From Spartobacteria bacterium (lineage in GTDB: Bacteria > Verrucomicrobiota > Verrucomicrobiia > Chthoniobacterales > UBA6821), in assembly GCA_947471565.1 (NCBI GenBank), contig CANIVT010000014.1, forward strand, positions 1 through 64,000: a DNA stretch of 64,000 nt. The letters are read 5' to 3'. The position numbers were made by a program, and so were the translations under genes. This document shows, one piece after another, positions 1 to 9,606 of this stretch; position 1 is the first letter of the stretch; each line of letters begins with the position of its first letter. The notes beneath the pieces are model-generated. The model was not told the origin of the DNA. It ran no database searches and saw only the letters and a program-made list of their open reading frames with translations.

Positions 1-2138
1 CCCCCTCCATGCGGGATGCAGAAGGTCTTGTGAAGATTGAGGTGACAGACGTCGGCCCCGATGCCGCCGGGCGAACAGAGGCCGACTTGGGCGTTCATAT
101 TGGCACCATCCATGTAAACCTGTCCCCCGGCCTCATGGATCATCGTGCAGATCTCACGGATCGAGGCCTCGAAGACCCCGTGGGTCGAGGGATAGGTAAC
201 CATGAGCGCCGCCAACTTTTCCCGATTCGGGGCGATCTTTGCACGCAGGTCGGCGACATCGACATTCCCCTCGGAATCACAGGCGACACCGACGATCTCC
301 ATGCCGGCCATAGCGGCGCTGGCTGGGTTGGTGCCGTGGGCGGAGACAGGGATCAGACAGACATTGCGGTGTCCTTCGCCCCTGGAGAGGTGGTAGGCGC
401 GGATGACGAGAAGCCCGGCGTATTCACCCTGGGACCCGGCATTGGGCTGGAGCGAGACGGCGTGGAATCCGGTGATTTCCGAGAGCCATTTCTCGAGCTG
501 GCGGAAGATCTCCGTGTAGCCCTGAGCTTGGGAAGGCGGCACGAAGGGATGCAGGCCCCCGATTTTTTCCCATGTCACCGGAAGCATCTCGGAGGTCGAG
601 TTGAGCTTCATGGTGCACGATCCGAGGGGGATCATCGAGGTCGTCAGCGAGAGATCCTTGGCCTCGAGCCGGCGCAGGTAGCGCAGCATCTCGTGCTCGG
701 TGTGGTAGGAATTGAAAACCGGGTGGGTCAGAATCTTCGAGGTTCTGCGCAGCGCATCGGGTAGCTGCCAGGATAGCGGATCGGCCTTGGTAGCGCCGGA
801 TCCCTTGCCAAAGAGTCCCTCGAGGCGGTTCTCCCCGATCGATATCTCGTCGAGGGAGATGGTGACCGCCGTGTCACCCAGGAATCGGAGGTTGATTCCC
901 TCGTGCTCTGCCCGGGAACGGAGCGAGGCGGACTCGGCCGGGGTGAGATTCACCCTCACGGTGTCAAAGAAAGGACCCTCCTGCACATCCCATCCCGCTT
1001 TGGCGAGCAAGGCGGCCAATTTCAAGGCGTGAAGATGAACGTTTTCGGCGATCTCGCGGAGTCCCTTGGGCCCGTGATAGACGGCGTACATCGACGCGAT
1101 CACGGCTAGCAGGACCTGGGCGGTGCAGATGTTACTCGTCGCCTTCTCACGGCGGATGTGCTGCTCGCGGGTCTGGAGGGTGAGACGATAGGCTGGCTTT
1201 CCATCAGCGTCGCGCGAGATGCCGACGAGGCGTCCCGGCAGGCGGCGCTTGAACTCATCGCGGACGGCCAGATACCCCGCATGGGGACCACCATAGCCCA
1301 TCGGCACTCCAAAGCGTTGGGTCGAACCAACAGCCATGTCGGCTCCGAGTTCACCCGGGGGCGTGAGCAGGACGAGCGCCAGCGGGTCGGAGGCCACAAT
1401 GGCAAGGCCTCCCGCGGCATGAATCGCCGCGATGGCAGAGGAAGGGTCGGTAATCGATCCATCGGTGGCTGGATACTGGAGGATTCCGCCAAAGAGCCCC
1501 GAGGAGGGAATTGCGGAGACATCCCCGATCACAATGCTGATCCCTAGGGGCTCGGCGCGGGTGCGAATCAGGGAAATCGTCTGGGGGTGGCACCCCTCGT
1601 GCACAAAGAAGGATCCGTCGCCCTTGAGATCGCGGCACATCGCCATGGCCTCGGCCGCTGCGGTTCCCTCGTCGAGCATCGAGGCGTTGGCGATCGCCAT
1701 GCCCGTCAGGTCGCAGACCATGGTCTGGAAGTTGACGAGAGCCTCCATGCGCCCCTGCGAGATCTCTGCCTGATAAGGCGTGTAGGCGGTGTACCAGCCG
1801 GGATTTTCCAGAATGTTCCGTCGGATGACGGCAGGAAGATGGGTGCCGTGGTAGCCCATCCCGAGATGGTTGACACGGAGTTCGTTTTTCTCAGCCAGGA
1901 CGCGGAGTTCCGCAAGGGCCTCCTCCTCCGTCGCGGCCGGGGGAAGATCGAGCGGCTTGTGAAGGCGGATCTCGGCGGGGACAGTCTTCTCGATCAGTTC
2001 CCCAAGCGAGGAGGATCCCACGGTCTCGAGCATCTCCCCGATCCCCTGATGATGCGAACCGAGATGCCTGCGGCTGAAGCGCCCACGCTCCAAAACGGCA
2101 TCAAGATCAAGAAATACCCCCCCCTGCGCGCTGCTCAT
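1..2138 (-). CDS. gcvP: Glycine dehydrogenase (decarboxylating), P-protein, 3' end cut by window
   Basis: PLP-dependent P-protein of the glycine cleavage system: it decarboxylates glycine and passes the aminomethyl group to the lipoyl arm of GcvH. 712 residues are visible and the frame stays open to base 1; fused P-proteins are about 950 residues, so roughly the last quarter is missing. Seen: the N-terminal half with [12 protein letters not shown] and [10 protein letters not shown], the mid-protein [17 protein letters not shown], the loop [13 protein letters not shown], and the PLP-lysine motif LNLHKTF (Lys near residue 704). This is the single-chain form, since both halves are in one frame. 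Its ATG overlaps the gcvH stop by one base (TGATG), so the two are probably translationally coupled, last in speA-gcvT-gcvH-gcvP. Not in the supplied ORF list because it has no stop inside the window. Confidence 0.97.
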   Translation of the reverse strand, partial: MSSAQGGVFLDLDAVLERGRFSRRHLGSHHQGIGEMLETVGSSSLGELIEKTVPAEIRLHKPLDLPPAATEEEALAELRVLAEKNELRVNHLGMGYHGTHLPAVIRRNILENPGWYTAYTPYQAEISQGRMEALVNFQTMVCDLTGMAIANASMLDEGTAAAEAMAMCRDLKGDGSFFVHEGCHPQTISLIRTRAEPLGISIVIGDVSAIPSSGLFGGILQYPATDGSITDPSSAIAAIHAAGGLAIVASDPLALVLLTPPGELGADMAVGSTQRFGVPMGYGGPHAGYLAVRDEFKRRLPGRLVGISRDADGKPAYRLTLQTREQHIRREKATSNICTAQVLLAVIASMYAVYHGPKGLREIAENVHLHALKLAALLAKAGWDVQEGPFFDTVRVNLTPAESASLRSRAEHEGINLRFLGDTAVTISLDEISIGENRLEGLFGKGSGATKADPLSWQLPDALRRTSKILTHPVFNSYHTEHEMLRYLRRLEAKDLSLTTSMIPLGSCTMKLNSTSEMLPVTWEKIGGLHPFVPPSQAQGYTEIFRQLEKWLSEITGFHAVSLQPNAGSQGEYAGLLVIRAYHLSRGEGHRNVCLIPVSAHGTNPASAAMAGMEIVGVACDSEGNVDVADLRAKIAPNREKLAALMVTYPSTHGVFEASIREICTMIHEAGGQVYMDGANMNAQVGLCSPGGIGADVCHLNLHKTFCIPHGG

Positions 2139-2515
2139 CAGGAAATCTGGGCGGTGTAGGCCTCGGGCGTCAGCAGGGCCTCAATCTCGGAGGAATTGGA
2201 GGCTTTCATTTTGTAGATCCAGCCTTGGCCGAAGGGGTCGGTGTTGAGCAGAGCAGGGTTACCCGAGAGTTCGGAGTTCACCTCGGTGACAGTGCCTGAA
2301 AGGGGCGAGTAAATGTCGCTTGCAGCCTTGACCGACTCGACGACTGCGGCGGTCGCGCCCGCTTTCACCTCGGCACCGACCTTCGGAGGCTCGGCATAGA
2401 CGATATCGGTAAGCTCGGCCTGGGCGTGGTCGGTGATTCCGACGGTGATCGTGTCACCCTCGAGTCGGATCCATTCGTGGGTCTTGGCGTAGCGGAGGTC
2501 TGCGGGAACGTTCAT
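2138..2515 (-). CDS. gcvH: Glycine cleavage system H protein
   Basis: Lipoyl carrier that shuttles the aminomethyl intermediate between GcvP, GcvT and the L-protein. 125 residues, the usual length. The N-terminal [20 protein letters not shown] is typical, and the lipoylation site lies in the VESVKAASD motif, where the lysine carries lipoate. The C-terminal half has the family pattern SGTVTEVN with [13 protein letters not shown]. It starts 14 bases after the gcvT stop and its own stop overlaps the gcvP start. A lipoate attachment enzyme, lipB, is in the window at 11.2 kb, though not in this operon. No P- or T-protein paralogue is seen nearby. Confidence 0.97.
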   Translation of the reverse strand: MNVPADLRYAKTHEWIRLEGDTITVGITDHAQAELTDIVYAEPPKVGAEVKAGATAAVVESVKAASDIYSPLSGTVTEVNSELSGNPALLNTDPFGQGWIYKMKASNSSEIEALLTPEAYTAQIS

Positions 2516-2529
2516 GGTCGTGTGTTGGA

Positions 2530-3645
2530 TCAGGCGGCTGGTTTCTTGTAAAAGGGGAGTGTGGCCACGATAGCGGCGTAGCGGCGGCCGCGCACTTCAA
2601 TTTCCAGCGAAGTGCCCGGGGTCGAGAGGACAGCGGGGAGGTAGGCCATGGCGATCCCCTCCCCCAGGCTCGGAGAAAGGGCTCCACTACAGGTTTCACC
2701 CACCACCGATCCCTCGGAGAGAACAGGGTAATGTGAGCGCAGAGGGGGTCCCTGGACGGTCAGCTTGAGCGGGGTCAGCTGCGCGGGAAGCCCTTTGGCT
2801 CGCTGGGACTCAAGAACGGGGCGTCCGGTGAAGACTGGCTTCTCGGGATCATCCAGGGAGACAAACTTCCCGAGCCCAGCCTCGAGCGGCGTCCTCTCTC
2901 GGGAAAGGTCCGAGCCGTTCAGGGGATAGCCCATCTCGAGACGGAGCGTATCACGGCAACCGAGGCCACAGGGCTTCACCCCGGAATCAAGCAGGACGTT
3001 CCAGAGTGCCTCGCCCTTCGCTACCGGAACGAAGAGCTCAAAACCATCCTCGCCGGTGTATCCCGTGCGGGCAACAAGGGAGGGCACTTCTCCCTCGAAT
3101 CCAGGCAGGGAAGCGATCCTGTTACGCTTGGGGACTTCGCATCCGGCGGCAAGAGCACGAAGGATCCTCTCTGAATCGGGTCCCTGAAGGGCAATCGCAG
3201 CATAGGCGTCGCCCAGATCGTTCAGTACCACGGAGCCGTCCGCAGGGAGTCGTCCGCGCATCCAGGCAAGATCGATGTCGCGGCATGCGGCGTTGATGAC
3301 GAGGAAATACTCCTGCTCCCCGCTGCGGTAGAGGATCAGGTCGTCGATGACTCCACCGCCCTCGTCGAGCATGAGCGAGTACTGGCCGCGCGAGAGGGCG
3401 AGCTTGCCGACACGATTGGTCAGGAGGCTCTCCAGCCAGACAAGCGCTCCGGGGCCGGAAACGGTCACCTCCCCCATGTGAGAAATGTCGAACATCCCGG
3501 AGGCGGAACGCACCGCCTTGTGCTCGTCGATAATGCCGGAGTACTGCACCGGCATGGACCAACCGCCGAACTCTACCATGCGTGCACCGCAGGCGATGTG
3601 GGCCGCCTCGAGGGGGGAATGCTTCAGTGTGTTGGGGTCGCTCAT
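2530..3645 (-). CDS. gcvT: Aminomethyltransferase (glycine cleavage T protein)
   Basis: Tetrahydrofolate-dependent enzyme that releases ammonia from aminomethyl-GcvH and forms 5,10-methylene-THF. 371 residues, full length for the family. The N-terminus shows [18 protein letters not shown], then MFDISHMGE, a typical folate-binding T-protein start. Further on [12 protein letters not shown] and [12 protein letters not shown] are GcvT signatures. It is the first gcv gene here and follows speA by 27 bases on the same strand, so speA may share the transcript. That short gap leaves no room for a glycine riboswitch directly upstream of gcvT. Confidence 0.96.
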   Translation of the reverse strand: MSDPNTLKHSPLEAAHIACGARMVEFGGWSMPVQYSGIIDEHKAVRSASGMFDISHMGEVTVSGPGALVWLESLLTNRVGKLALSRGQYSLMLDEGGGVIDDLILYRSGEQEYFLVINAACRDIDLAWMRGRLPADGSVVLNDLGDAYAAIALQGPDSERILRALAAGCEVPKRNRIASLPGFEGEVPSLVARTGYTGEDGFELFVPVAKGEALWNVLLDSGVKPCGLGCRDTLRLEMGYPLNGSDLSRERTPLEAGLGKFVSLDDPEKPVFTGRPVLESQRAKGLPAQLTPLKLTVQGPPLRSHYPVLSEGSVVGETCSGALSPSLGEGIAMAYLPAVLSTPGTSLEIEVRGRRYAAIVATLPFYKKPAA

Positions 3646-3672
3646 GATTCGAAAATGGATCAGCCCTGCGTA

Positions 3673-5625
3673 TCAGCTCTGCGTTATGGAACCGTTGGGA
3701 CGGCGGGCGTTGAAATCCAGGTAGGTGTAGGAGGCGAACATCCGCTCGTACTCATCGACGAGACGCATCGCCTCGTTCGGCTTGAGGCGGTCGCCCTTGA
3801 GGGCGGCGTCGGCCTGGGACTTGATGCGGCGGGCCAGTTCCTTGGTATCCCACTGCGTGAGGGTCAGGACCTGATCGACCGTATTACCGGGGAGCACCTC
3901 CTCGACGTAGTAGCCCTCGTCCTCATCCTCATCGAGGAAGACATGCATTTCATTCACCCGCCCGAAGAGGTTATGCAGATCTCCCATGATGTCCTGATAG
4001 GCGCCGGAGAGGAAAATGCCGAGGTAGTAGGGCTCGCCGGGTCGGACGCGGTGGACCGGGAGTGTTTCCTTCACGTCTTGGAAATCGATGAACTTGGCCA
4101 TCTTTCCATCGGAGTCGCAGGTGATGTCCACCAACGTTCCGCTCCGATCGGGAACCTCGTTGAGACGATGGATCGGCATGACCGGGAAGAGCTGTCCGAG
4201 AGCCCAGTGATCGAGCAGCGACTGAAAGACCGAGAAATTGCACAGGAGCTGGTCGGCGAGAGTCACCTCGAGCTCACGAACCTCCTCCGGGATCTGGGGC
4301 ATTCCCTTGTGGAGCGCGACGATCTTTGCCGCAATGCGCCAGTAGAGGGTATCGATCTTGGCCTTGGCCCGGAGATCGAGCAGGCCGAGGTCAAACATCG
4401 ACTGCGCCTGGTCGCGGATCTGCTGGGCGTCGTGAAGGTTCTCCAGACGGCGCTTTTCGCTGAGTCCCGCGTGGATTTCGATCATGTCGGCGACAAGCTT
4501 TGGATCGCCGGGCGCGACGGCTACGTCGCCTTCGGTCTCCTCCTTCTCGATCGATCCGAAGGCCTCGATGACGAGCACCGAGTGCGGAGCGACGATGAAG
4601 CGACCGCTCTCGCTCACGATCACGGGATGCTCGACCTGCTCGGAGTCGCAGATCTCCATGATGTTGTAGACGATGTCGCGGGTGTATTCGTGCAGGCTGT
4701 AGTTGCGCGAGCTGTCGAAGCTGGTACGGGATCCGTCGTAGTCCACGCCCAGTCCGCCGCCAACATCGAGGTAGCCGAGCGAGTGCCCCATCTTGCGGAG
4801 CTTCGCGTAGAAGCGGGCGGCCTCGCGGGTGGCACGGCTGATCGTTTGGATGTCGGGAACCTGGGATCCGACATGATAATGGAGCAGGACGAGCGCGTCC
4901 GGGATTCGCTCGGCATGCAGGATGTCGCTCATCGAGACCAGATCGGCCGTGGAAAGGCCGAACTTGGCGTTCTCACCTCCGCTCGTCGCCCACTTGCCGG
5001 CACCCTTCGAGAGCAGTCGCACGCGGGCCCCGATCATCGGCTGTACGCCGACCTGTTTGGCGACGGCGAGGATCTGGTGGAATTCCTCGAGCTTCTCCAC
5101 GACAAGGATCACTTTCTTGCCGAGCTTCAGGCCGAGCAGCGCGGCGCGGATGAACTCGTCGTCCTTGTAGCCGTTGCCCACGACGAGGCTCTCGGGATCG
5201 GAATGGACCGCGAGCGCGGCGATCATCTCCGGTTTGCTGCCTGCCTCGATGCCGAAATGATACTGCTGGCCTGCGTCGACGATCTCCTCCACGACCTCGC
5301 AAAGCTGGTTGACCTTGATCGGGAAAACGCCGCGGTAGGAGTTCTTGTACCCGCACTCCTCGATCGCCTTGGCGAAGGACTCATTCAGCCGACGGACACG
5401 GTCGCGCAGCAGATCATGGCAACGAATCAGAAGGGGGAAACGCAGTCCCCGATCCTTGGCCTCAGCAACCAGTTCCATCAGGTCGATTTCCTCGCCCTCG
5501 CGGCGCCTGGGCCTCATGGCGGCATGGCCCGAAGGGTTCACAACCACGTATCCCTCGGACCATCCCTCCACGTTGTAGAGCGCCGCGTTTTGCCGGGGAA
5601 TGGAGAGGGAATCGTTCTGAGACAT
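3673..5625 (-). CDS. speA: Biosynthetic arginine decarboxylase
   Basis: PLP-dependent decarboxylase converting arginine to agmatine, the first step of the agmatine route to putrescine and spermidine. 650 residues from the ATG at 5625; a TTG at 5649 would add eight residues, but MSQNDSLSI fits better as a start. Seen: the PLP-lysine region GVFPIKVNQ near the N-terminus, the glycine-rich phosphate-binding GGGLGVDYDG, and the C-terminal CDSDGK motif carrying the catalytic cysteine of fold-III decarboxylases. Length and motifs separate it from the roughly 400-residue lysA/nspC enzymes. It sits first in a presumed run with gcvTHP. The large open frame on the opposite strand here is a codon-bias shadow. 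Arginine synthesis genes argH and argG are nearby but not co-transcribed. Confidence 0.96.
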   Translation of the reverse strand: MSQNDSLSIPRQNAALYNVEGWSEGYVVVNPSGHAAMRPRRREGEEIDLMELVAEAKDRGLRFPLLIRCHDLLRDRVRRLNESFAKAIEECGYKNSYRGVFPIKVNQLCEVVEEIVDAGQQYHFGIEAGSKPEMIAALAVHSDPESLVVGNGYKDDEFIRAALLGLKLGKKVILVVEKLEEFHQILAVAKQVGVQPMIGARVRLLSKGAGKWATSGGENAKFGLSTADLVSMSDILHAERIPDALVLLHYHVGSQVPDIQTISRATREAARFYAKLRKMGHSLGYLDVGGGLGVDYDGSRTSFDSSRNYSLHEYTRDIVYNIMEICDSEQVEHPVIVSESGRFIVAPHSVLVIEAFGSIEKEETEGDVAVAPGDPKLVADMIEIHAGLSEKRRLENLHDAQQIRDQAQSMFDLGLLDLRAKAKIDTLYWRIAAKIVALHKGMPQIPEEVRELEVTLADQLLCNFSVFQSLLDHWALGQLFPVMPIHRLNEVPDRSGTLVDITCDSDGKMAKFIDFQDVKETLPVHRVRPGEPYYLGIFLSGAYQDIMGDLHNLFGRVNEMHVFLDEDEDEGYYVEEVLPGNTVDQVLTLTQWDTKELARRIKSQADAALKGDRLKPNEAMRLVDEYERMFASYTYLDFNARRPNGSITQS

Positions 5626-5778
5626 TTCGTGAGTGAATTGAATTAACAAACCAGCCCCCAGATGACCACATGATCATGCCCCCGTAAGCGATTTTTTTTT
5701 TCATTCTGCCCGACGGGACGCTTCCGTCATCGCCCGCAGCATGAGAGAATGAAATCCGATTTCCACCCAACACTCCCC

Positions 5779-7053
5779 ATGAAGATCCTCCATCTCGACG
5801 CCTTCGCCGGCATCAGCGGCGACATGACCGTAGCGGCATTACGCGATCTCGGCGTGCCTGAGGAAGTGTTCCAGACCGCTCTATCTTCCCTGCCGATGAA
5901 ACTGCCGGCATGCCGCTTTCATAGGGCTGAGCGAGGCGGTATTGCCGGTTGGCGTTTCCTGGTCGAGGGGCATGACGGGCACGAGGGAGTGGATGTCGGC
6001 TATCATCATCACGAGCACCACCATGATCATGCTCATCATGAGGAACACGGGCATCACCATGAGCACACCCACGATCATGCTCATGTCCATGGCCGGAATC
6101 ATGCCGAGATCGTTGCCCTGCTCAAGGAAAGCACCCTTGATGAACGGGTGAAGGAGCGTTGCCTTGCCGTCTTCCGTAGGATCGCCGAGGCCGAGGGCCG
6201 GATCCACGGCGTACCGCCGGAACATGTTGGCTTTCATGAAGTCGGGGCCGAGGACTCTATCGCCGATATCGTGGCCGCCTGCGCGGGTCTGGAATCACTC
6301 GGGGTCGAGAGGATCACCTGCGGTCCCCTGAGCGAGGGATCAGGTCACATTCACTGCGCACACGGGACCTTCCCCCTGCCCGCGCCGGCCACTCTGTCAC
6401 TACTGGAAGGAATCCCCCTCCGTCAGGTGGAAGAGCCGTGGGAGCATATCACCCCGACAGGCGCGGCTCTGGTGGCAGAGTTTGTCGAGAGCTTCGGAAT
6501 CATGCCTGAAATGTCCGTCTCCAAGATTGGGTATGGCTTGGGATCACGGAATACCCCAAATCACCCCAACGTCCTGCGCCTAATCCTGGGAAAATCAGTT
6601 CAAAATGGACATTTCAGAGAAGAAGTTACTGAAATCCGCTGTAACCTCGATGACCTGACCCCAGAGCATGCAGCCCATGCCTTGGAGCGCATCTTGGAGT
6701 CTGGCGCCCTGGACGCCACTCTGACCCCAACCGTCATGAAAAAAGGTCGCTCCGGCTGGATCCTTGAGGTGATCTGCCACCCCGATCTGGAGGATAGCCT
6801 CTCTGAACTCATCCTGAGTGAGACGACGGCCTTCGGAATCCGCAGACACCGGATGGAGCGCATCATTCTGGAGCGTTACCATGAAACGGTCACAACCCCC
6901 TACGGTGAGATTGCGGTAAAGATCGGTACCCTAGGCGGAAAAACCCTCCAGCAATCACCCGAGTTCTCATCCTGCGCCGAAGCGGCGGAACTCCACGGCG
7001 TGCCCATCGGACAGGTCTATCAGGCAGCCCTGACGGCCATTGAAATCAATTAA
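5779..7053 (+). CDS. larC: LarC-type nickel-pincer cofactor nickel insertase (DUF111)
   Basis: LarC inserts nickel into the pyridinium-bisthiocarboxylate precursor of the nickel-pincer cofactor used by lactate racemase and relatives. 424 residues from the ATG at 5779, chosen because family members begin MKIL..DAFAGISGDM; an in-frame ATG at 5749 would add ten residues. Residues about 65-108 form a very His-rich segment (many HH, HDH and HEH pairs), a likely nickel-holding loop between the two halves. The C-terminal half carries NLDDLTPE and PTVMKKGRSG. LarC1 and LarC2 are one uninterrupted frame, unlike the programmed frameshift described in Lactobacillus. No larB, larE or lactate racemase gene is adjacent. 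Upstream is speA, divergent; downstream is tatC, convergent. Confidence 0.93.
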   Translation: MKILHLDAFAGISGDMTVAALRDLGVPEEVFQTALSSLPMKLPACRFHRAERGGIAGWRFLVEGHDGHEGVDVGYHHHEHHHDHAHHEEHGHHHEHTHDHAHVHGRNHAEIVALLKESTLDERVKERCLAVFRRIAEAEGRIHGVPPEHVGFHEVGAEDSIADIVAACAGLESLGVERITCGPLSEGSGHIHCAHGTFPLPAPATLSLLEGIPLRQVEEPWEHITPTGAALVAEFVESFGIMPEMSVSKIGYGLGSRNTPNHPNVLRLILGKSVQNGHFREEVTEIRCNLDDLTPEHAAHALERILESGALDATLTPTVMKKGRSGWILEVICHPDLEDSLSELILSETTAFGIRRHRMERIILERYHETVTTPYGEIAVKIGTLGGKTLQQSPEFSSCAEAAELHGVPIGQVYQAALTAIEIN

Positions 7054-7199
7054 CTAGCAGAGATCAAAAGATGGGATTCAATCTCGTTGTTTCCCCATCG
7101 AATCAAGTTGGTAAGACCAAAGGCATCTCGCAATATTACCAAGGAAAGTGTAACCCGAGCCAATCAGCGCCACTCTCACCCGCAAAACTAAGCCTATAC

Positions 7200-7961
7200 C
7201 TACTGCTTCGGCTCGACCCAACGAGCCATCCAAATACAGGCTTCATAAAGGACGACCATCGGCCCCCCCATCAGTAGATAGGTCACCAGATCCGGCGAGG
7301 GAGTGACGAAGGCCGCCACGGTGAAAATCACGATGATGGCGGCGCTACGGGTCTTGCGGAGTTTCTCCGCCGTGAGGACACCAAGTTTGACGAGGGCCAG
7401 CACCACCATCGGCATCTCAAAGGCCACGCCGAAGGCGATCAGGAACTGGGTCGTGAACGAGTAGTATTCACGAACGGTCCATGTCGGAGTCCAGTGCATT
7501 GACTTGGCATCCTTGAAGAAGAAATCGAGCGTTCCCGGGAGAACCACGAAGTAGGCAAACAGAACCCCGGCGAGAAAGAGAAAAAGACCGAAGACGGAAA
7601 CCGGCATCAGGATCCTGCGCTCCGTGGGTTTGAGAGCCGGAAAAAGGAACTGTGCCAGCAGGAAGATCAGGATCGGGAAGGAAACGATGAGTCCCGCATA
7701 GAAGGAAAGCTCCAGCGAGATGGTCATGGAGTCGGCGACTCCCAGCGACTGTAGAGAGGAAGCCCTGGCAGGATCCACGGCAACCAGGGGCCTCTGGACG
7801 ACGGTCGCAAGGATCCCACGGAAAAAGAAGGCCCCGACCATGGCGACAACGAGAACCGCAGCCATGCGGATGAGCATCACCCGGAGGTCGGAGAGATGAT
7901 CGAGGAATGGCTTGGCATCATCCTCCGAATCGCGGAAGGAGAAAACCGACTTCAGATCCAT
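7200..7961 (-). CDS. tatC: Sec-independent (twin-arginine) translocase subunit TatC
   Basis: Core receptor of the Tat export pathway, binding RR signal peptides of folded proteins. 253 residues with about six hydrophobic segments. The N-terminal cytoplasmic motif FLDHLSDLRVMLIR matches TatC, and FGVAFEMPMVVLALVKLG is the conserved FxxAFExP region containing the signal-binding glutamate. The last segment is followed by FVTPSPDLVT. It begins 21 bases after argH on the same strand. No tatA/B gene is adjacent. A probable Tat substrate, the DUF1501 protein, is encoded at 27.3-28.6 kb. Confidence 0.95.
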   Translation of the reverse strand: MDLKSVFSFRDSEDDAKPFLDHLSDLRVMLIRMAAVLVVAMVGAFFFRGILATVVQRPLVAVDPARASSLQSLGVADSMTISLELSFYAGLIVSFPILIFLLAQFLFPALKPTERRILMPVSVFGLFLFLAGVLFAYFVVLPGTLDFFFKDAKSMHWTPTWTVREYYSFTTQFLIAFGVAFEMPMVVLALVKLGVLTAEKLRKTRSAAIIVIFTVAAFVTPSPDLVTYLLMGGPMVVLYEACIWMARWVEPKQ

Positions 7962-7982
7962 GGTGCCTTGTGCAGTGGAAGC

Positions 7983-9347
7983 TCAGGAGAGCAACTTCTT
8001 CCAATGGGCAAGTCGCTCAGACACGTGTTCTGGGGACGGGGCCCCGACAGCTCCCCTCGCCTTCATGGAGCGGACGGGATCAAAGAGGGAGTTCCAGCCT
8101 GTAAGAAGTTCGGGACAAAGCTCACGAATCAGATCCTCTGGAATCTTGTCGAGCGGCACACCCGTCCTGACGGACTCAGCCGCTAATTTGCCGACAATAT
8201 CATGGGCCCTGCGGAAGGGAACCTGATGCCGGACCAATTCGTCGGCCAGGTCGGTTGCCAGCAATGCCGGATCGGCTGCCGCACGGTTCACGGACTCCCT
8301 GTTGATCACCAGCGCCTCCATCATCTCGGCTGTGACCGCCAAGGCCATCCGTGCCGTATCAACCGAGTCAAAAACAGCCTCCTTGTCCTCCTGAAGGTCG
8401 CGGTTGTAGGTCATGGGCAGTCCCTTGAGAACGGTGAGGAGTCGGAAGAGGTTACCATAGAGGCGTCCTGTCTTGCCCCGAGTCAGCTCAGCAATGTCCG
8501 GATTCTTCTTTTGAGGCATCAGACTGGAGCCTGTCGCATGACGGTCGCTTAGCTTGGCAAATCCAAACTCCGTGGTGGTCCAGAGCACTACATCCTCGGA
8601 GAGACGCGAAAGGTGCATTCCCAAGATGGCAAGAGCTGAAAGGAGCTCCAGGGCGAAATCACGGTCACTCACCCCATCAAGGCTGTTCTGAGTGACGCGA
8701 GCAAAGCCGAGCTCCCTTGCCATCGCCTCGCGATCGAGCACCAGCGTTGATCCGGCCAAGGCACCTGATCCAAGAGGCATTTCATCCATCCGTTCCGCAG
8801 CGTCGGCAAGACGGCCGTGATCACGCTCGAGCATCTCGACGTAGGCAAGCAGATGATGGGCCACGGGGACGGGCTGTCCGCGCTGGAGATGGGTGTACCC
8901 GGGCATCAGCACCGATTCATTGGCAGAGGCCAACCCTACGAGCGCGCGCTGCAGGACGCGGATCCCCTCCTCGATCAGGGCGGTCTCTTCCTTCAGGTAG
9001 AGACGGAAATCGGTCGCGACCTGGTCGTTGCGGCTGCGCGCGGTGTGGAGCTTGGCCCCTGCATCACCGATGCGCCTGGTCAGCTCCTTTTCGATATTCA
9101 TGTGGATATCCTCAAGATCCTTGGAAAAGGTGAATTTCCCGGCCTCGATTTCGGCCCCGATTTCCTTGAGACCAGCCTCGATTGCATCAAATTCCTCAAG
9201 CGTCAGGAAAGCGGCCCTTTTGAGGGCAGAGGCATGGGCGATGCTGCCCCTGATATCGTGCCGATAGAGCCTCCAATCAAAGGAGATGGATTCCCCATAA
9301 TCCCGAAGGAGAGTGGACATGGATTCTTCAAAACGACCGTGACGCAT
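7983..9347 (-). CDS. argH: Argininosuccinate lyase
   Basis: Last step of arginine biosynthesis: argininosuccinate to arginine plus fumarate. 454 residues, usual length. Seen: HGRFEESMSTLL at the N-terminus (family pattern GGRF), then DWRLYRHDIRGSIAHA, HTARSRNDQVATDFRLY, PGYTHLQRGQPV, and the superfamily signature GSSLMPQKKNPD with the catalytic serine. Upstream on the same strand is the SRP RNA gene, downstream is tatC. The partner argG is about 8 kb away, so the two arginine genes are not one operon. Confidence 0.96.
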   Translation of the reverse strand: MRHGRFEESMSTLLRDYGESISFDWRLYRHDIRGSIAHASALKRAAFLTLEEFDAIEAGLKEIGAEIEAGKFTFSKDLEDIHMNIEKELTRRIGDAGAKLHTARSRNDQVATDFRLYLKEETALIEEGIRVLQRALVGLASANESVLMPGYTHLQRGQPVPVAHHLLAYVEMLERDHGRLADAAERMDEMPLGSGALAGSTLVLDREAMARELGFARVTQNSLDGVSDRDFALELLSALAILGMHLSRLSEDVVLWTTTEFGFAKLSDRHATGSSLMPQKKNPDIAELTRGKTGRLYGNLFRLLTVLKGLPMTYNRDLQEDKEAVFDSVDTARMALAVTAEMMEALVINRESVNRAAADPALLATDLADELVRHQVPFRRAHDIVGKLAAESVRTGVPLDKIPEDLIRELCPELLTGWNSLFDPVRSMKARGAVGAPSPEHVSERLAHWKKLLS

Positions 9348-9426
9348 CCCTTTTCTCTACCGCTTTTCGCCTCGATCGGAAACAAGAATGGGAGCCCCAT
9401 GGCTCCAAAGGGCCTAAAAGGAGAGT

Positions 9427-9516
9427 GTCAGGGAACTACGGCAAGAGGGAGCTGGTTACCGTTGCTGCATTCCTGCCCTGGCGGGGTTTGCCGGTCCATC
9501 ATCCATAGCCCCTGAC
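9427..9516 (-). ncRNA. ffs: Small signal recognition particle RNA (4.5S type)
   Basis: Read on the minus strand, bases 9516 to 9427 give an SRP-like RNA. The termini pair as GTCAGGG with CCCTGAC. The centre contains CCGCCAGGGCAGGAATGC followed by AGCAACGG, which is the conserved helix-8 architecture: a GGAA-type apical loop with the symmetric internal loop bound by Ffh. About 90 nt fits the small bacterial class without an Alu domain. Ends are taken from the pairing termini and may be off by a few bases. It lies alone between argH and the divergent gene at 9607. A short T run follows the 3' end. Confidence 0.85.
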
Positions 9517-9606
9517 CTATTCATCTTAATTCCTGCTTCCACGAAAACAACTCTCGATCGGGAAATTTTGCCGCTTGAGGATTCACTATTGGATCTGGCA
9601 AAGTAC

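Noticed and set aside
3646-3672. Glycine riboswitch before gcvT
   Set aside because: Only 27 bases separate gcvT from speA, too short for the aptamer, and no such fold is seen.
3478-5646. 722-codon open frame on the plus strand
   Set aside because: It is antisense to speA, with low-complexity composition and no domain; a codon-bias shadow.
7071-7277. Small plus-strand frame after larC
   Set aside because: No family or composition support, and its end runs into tatC.
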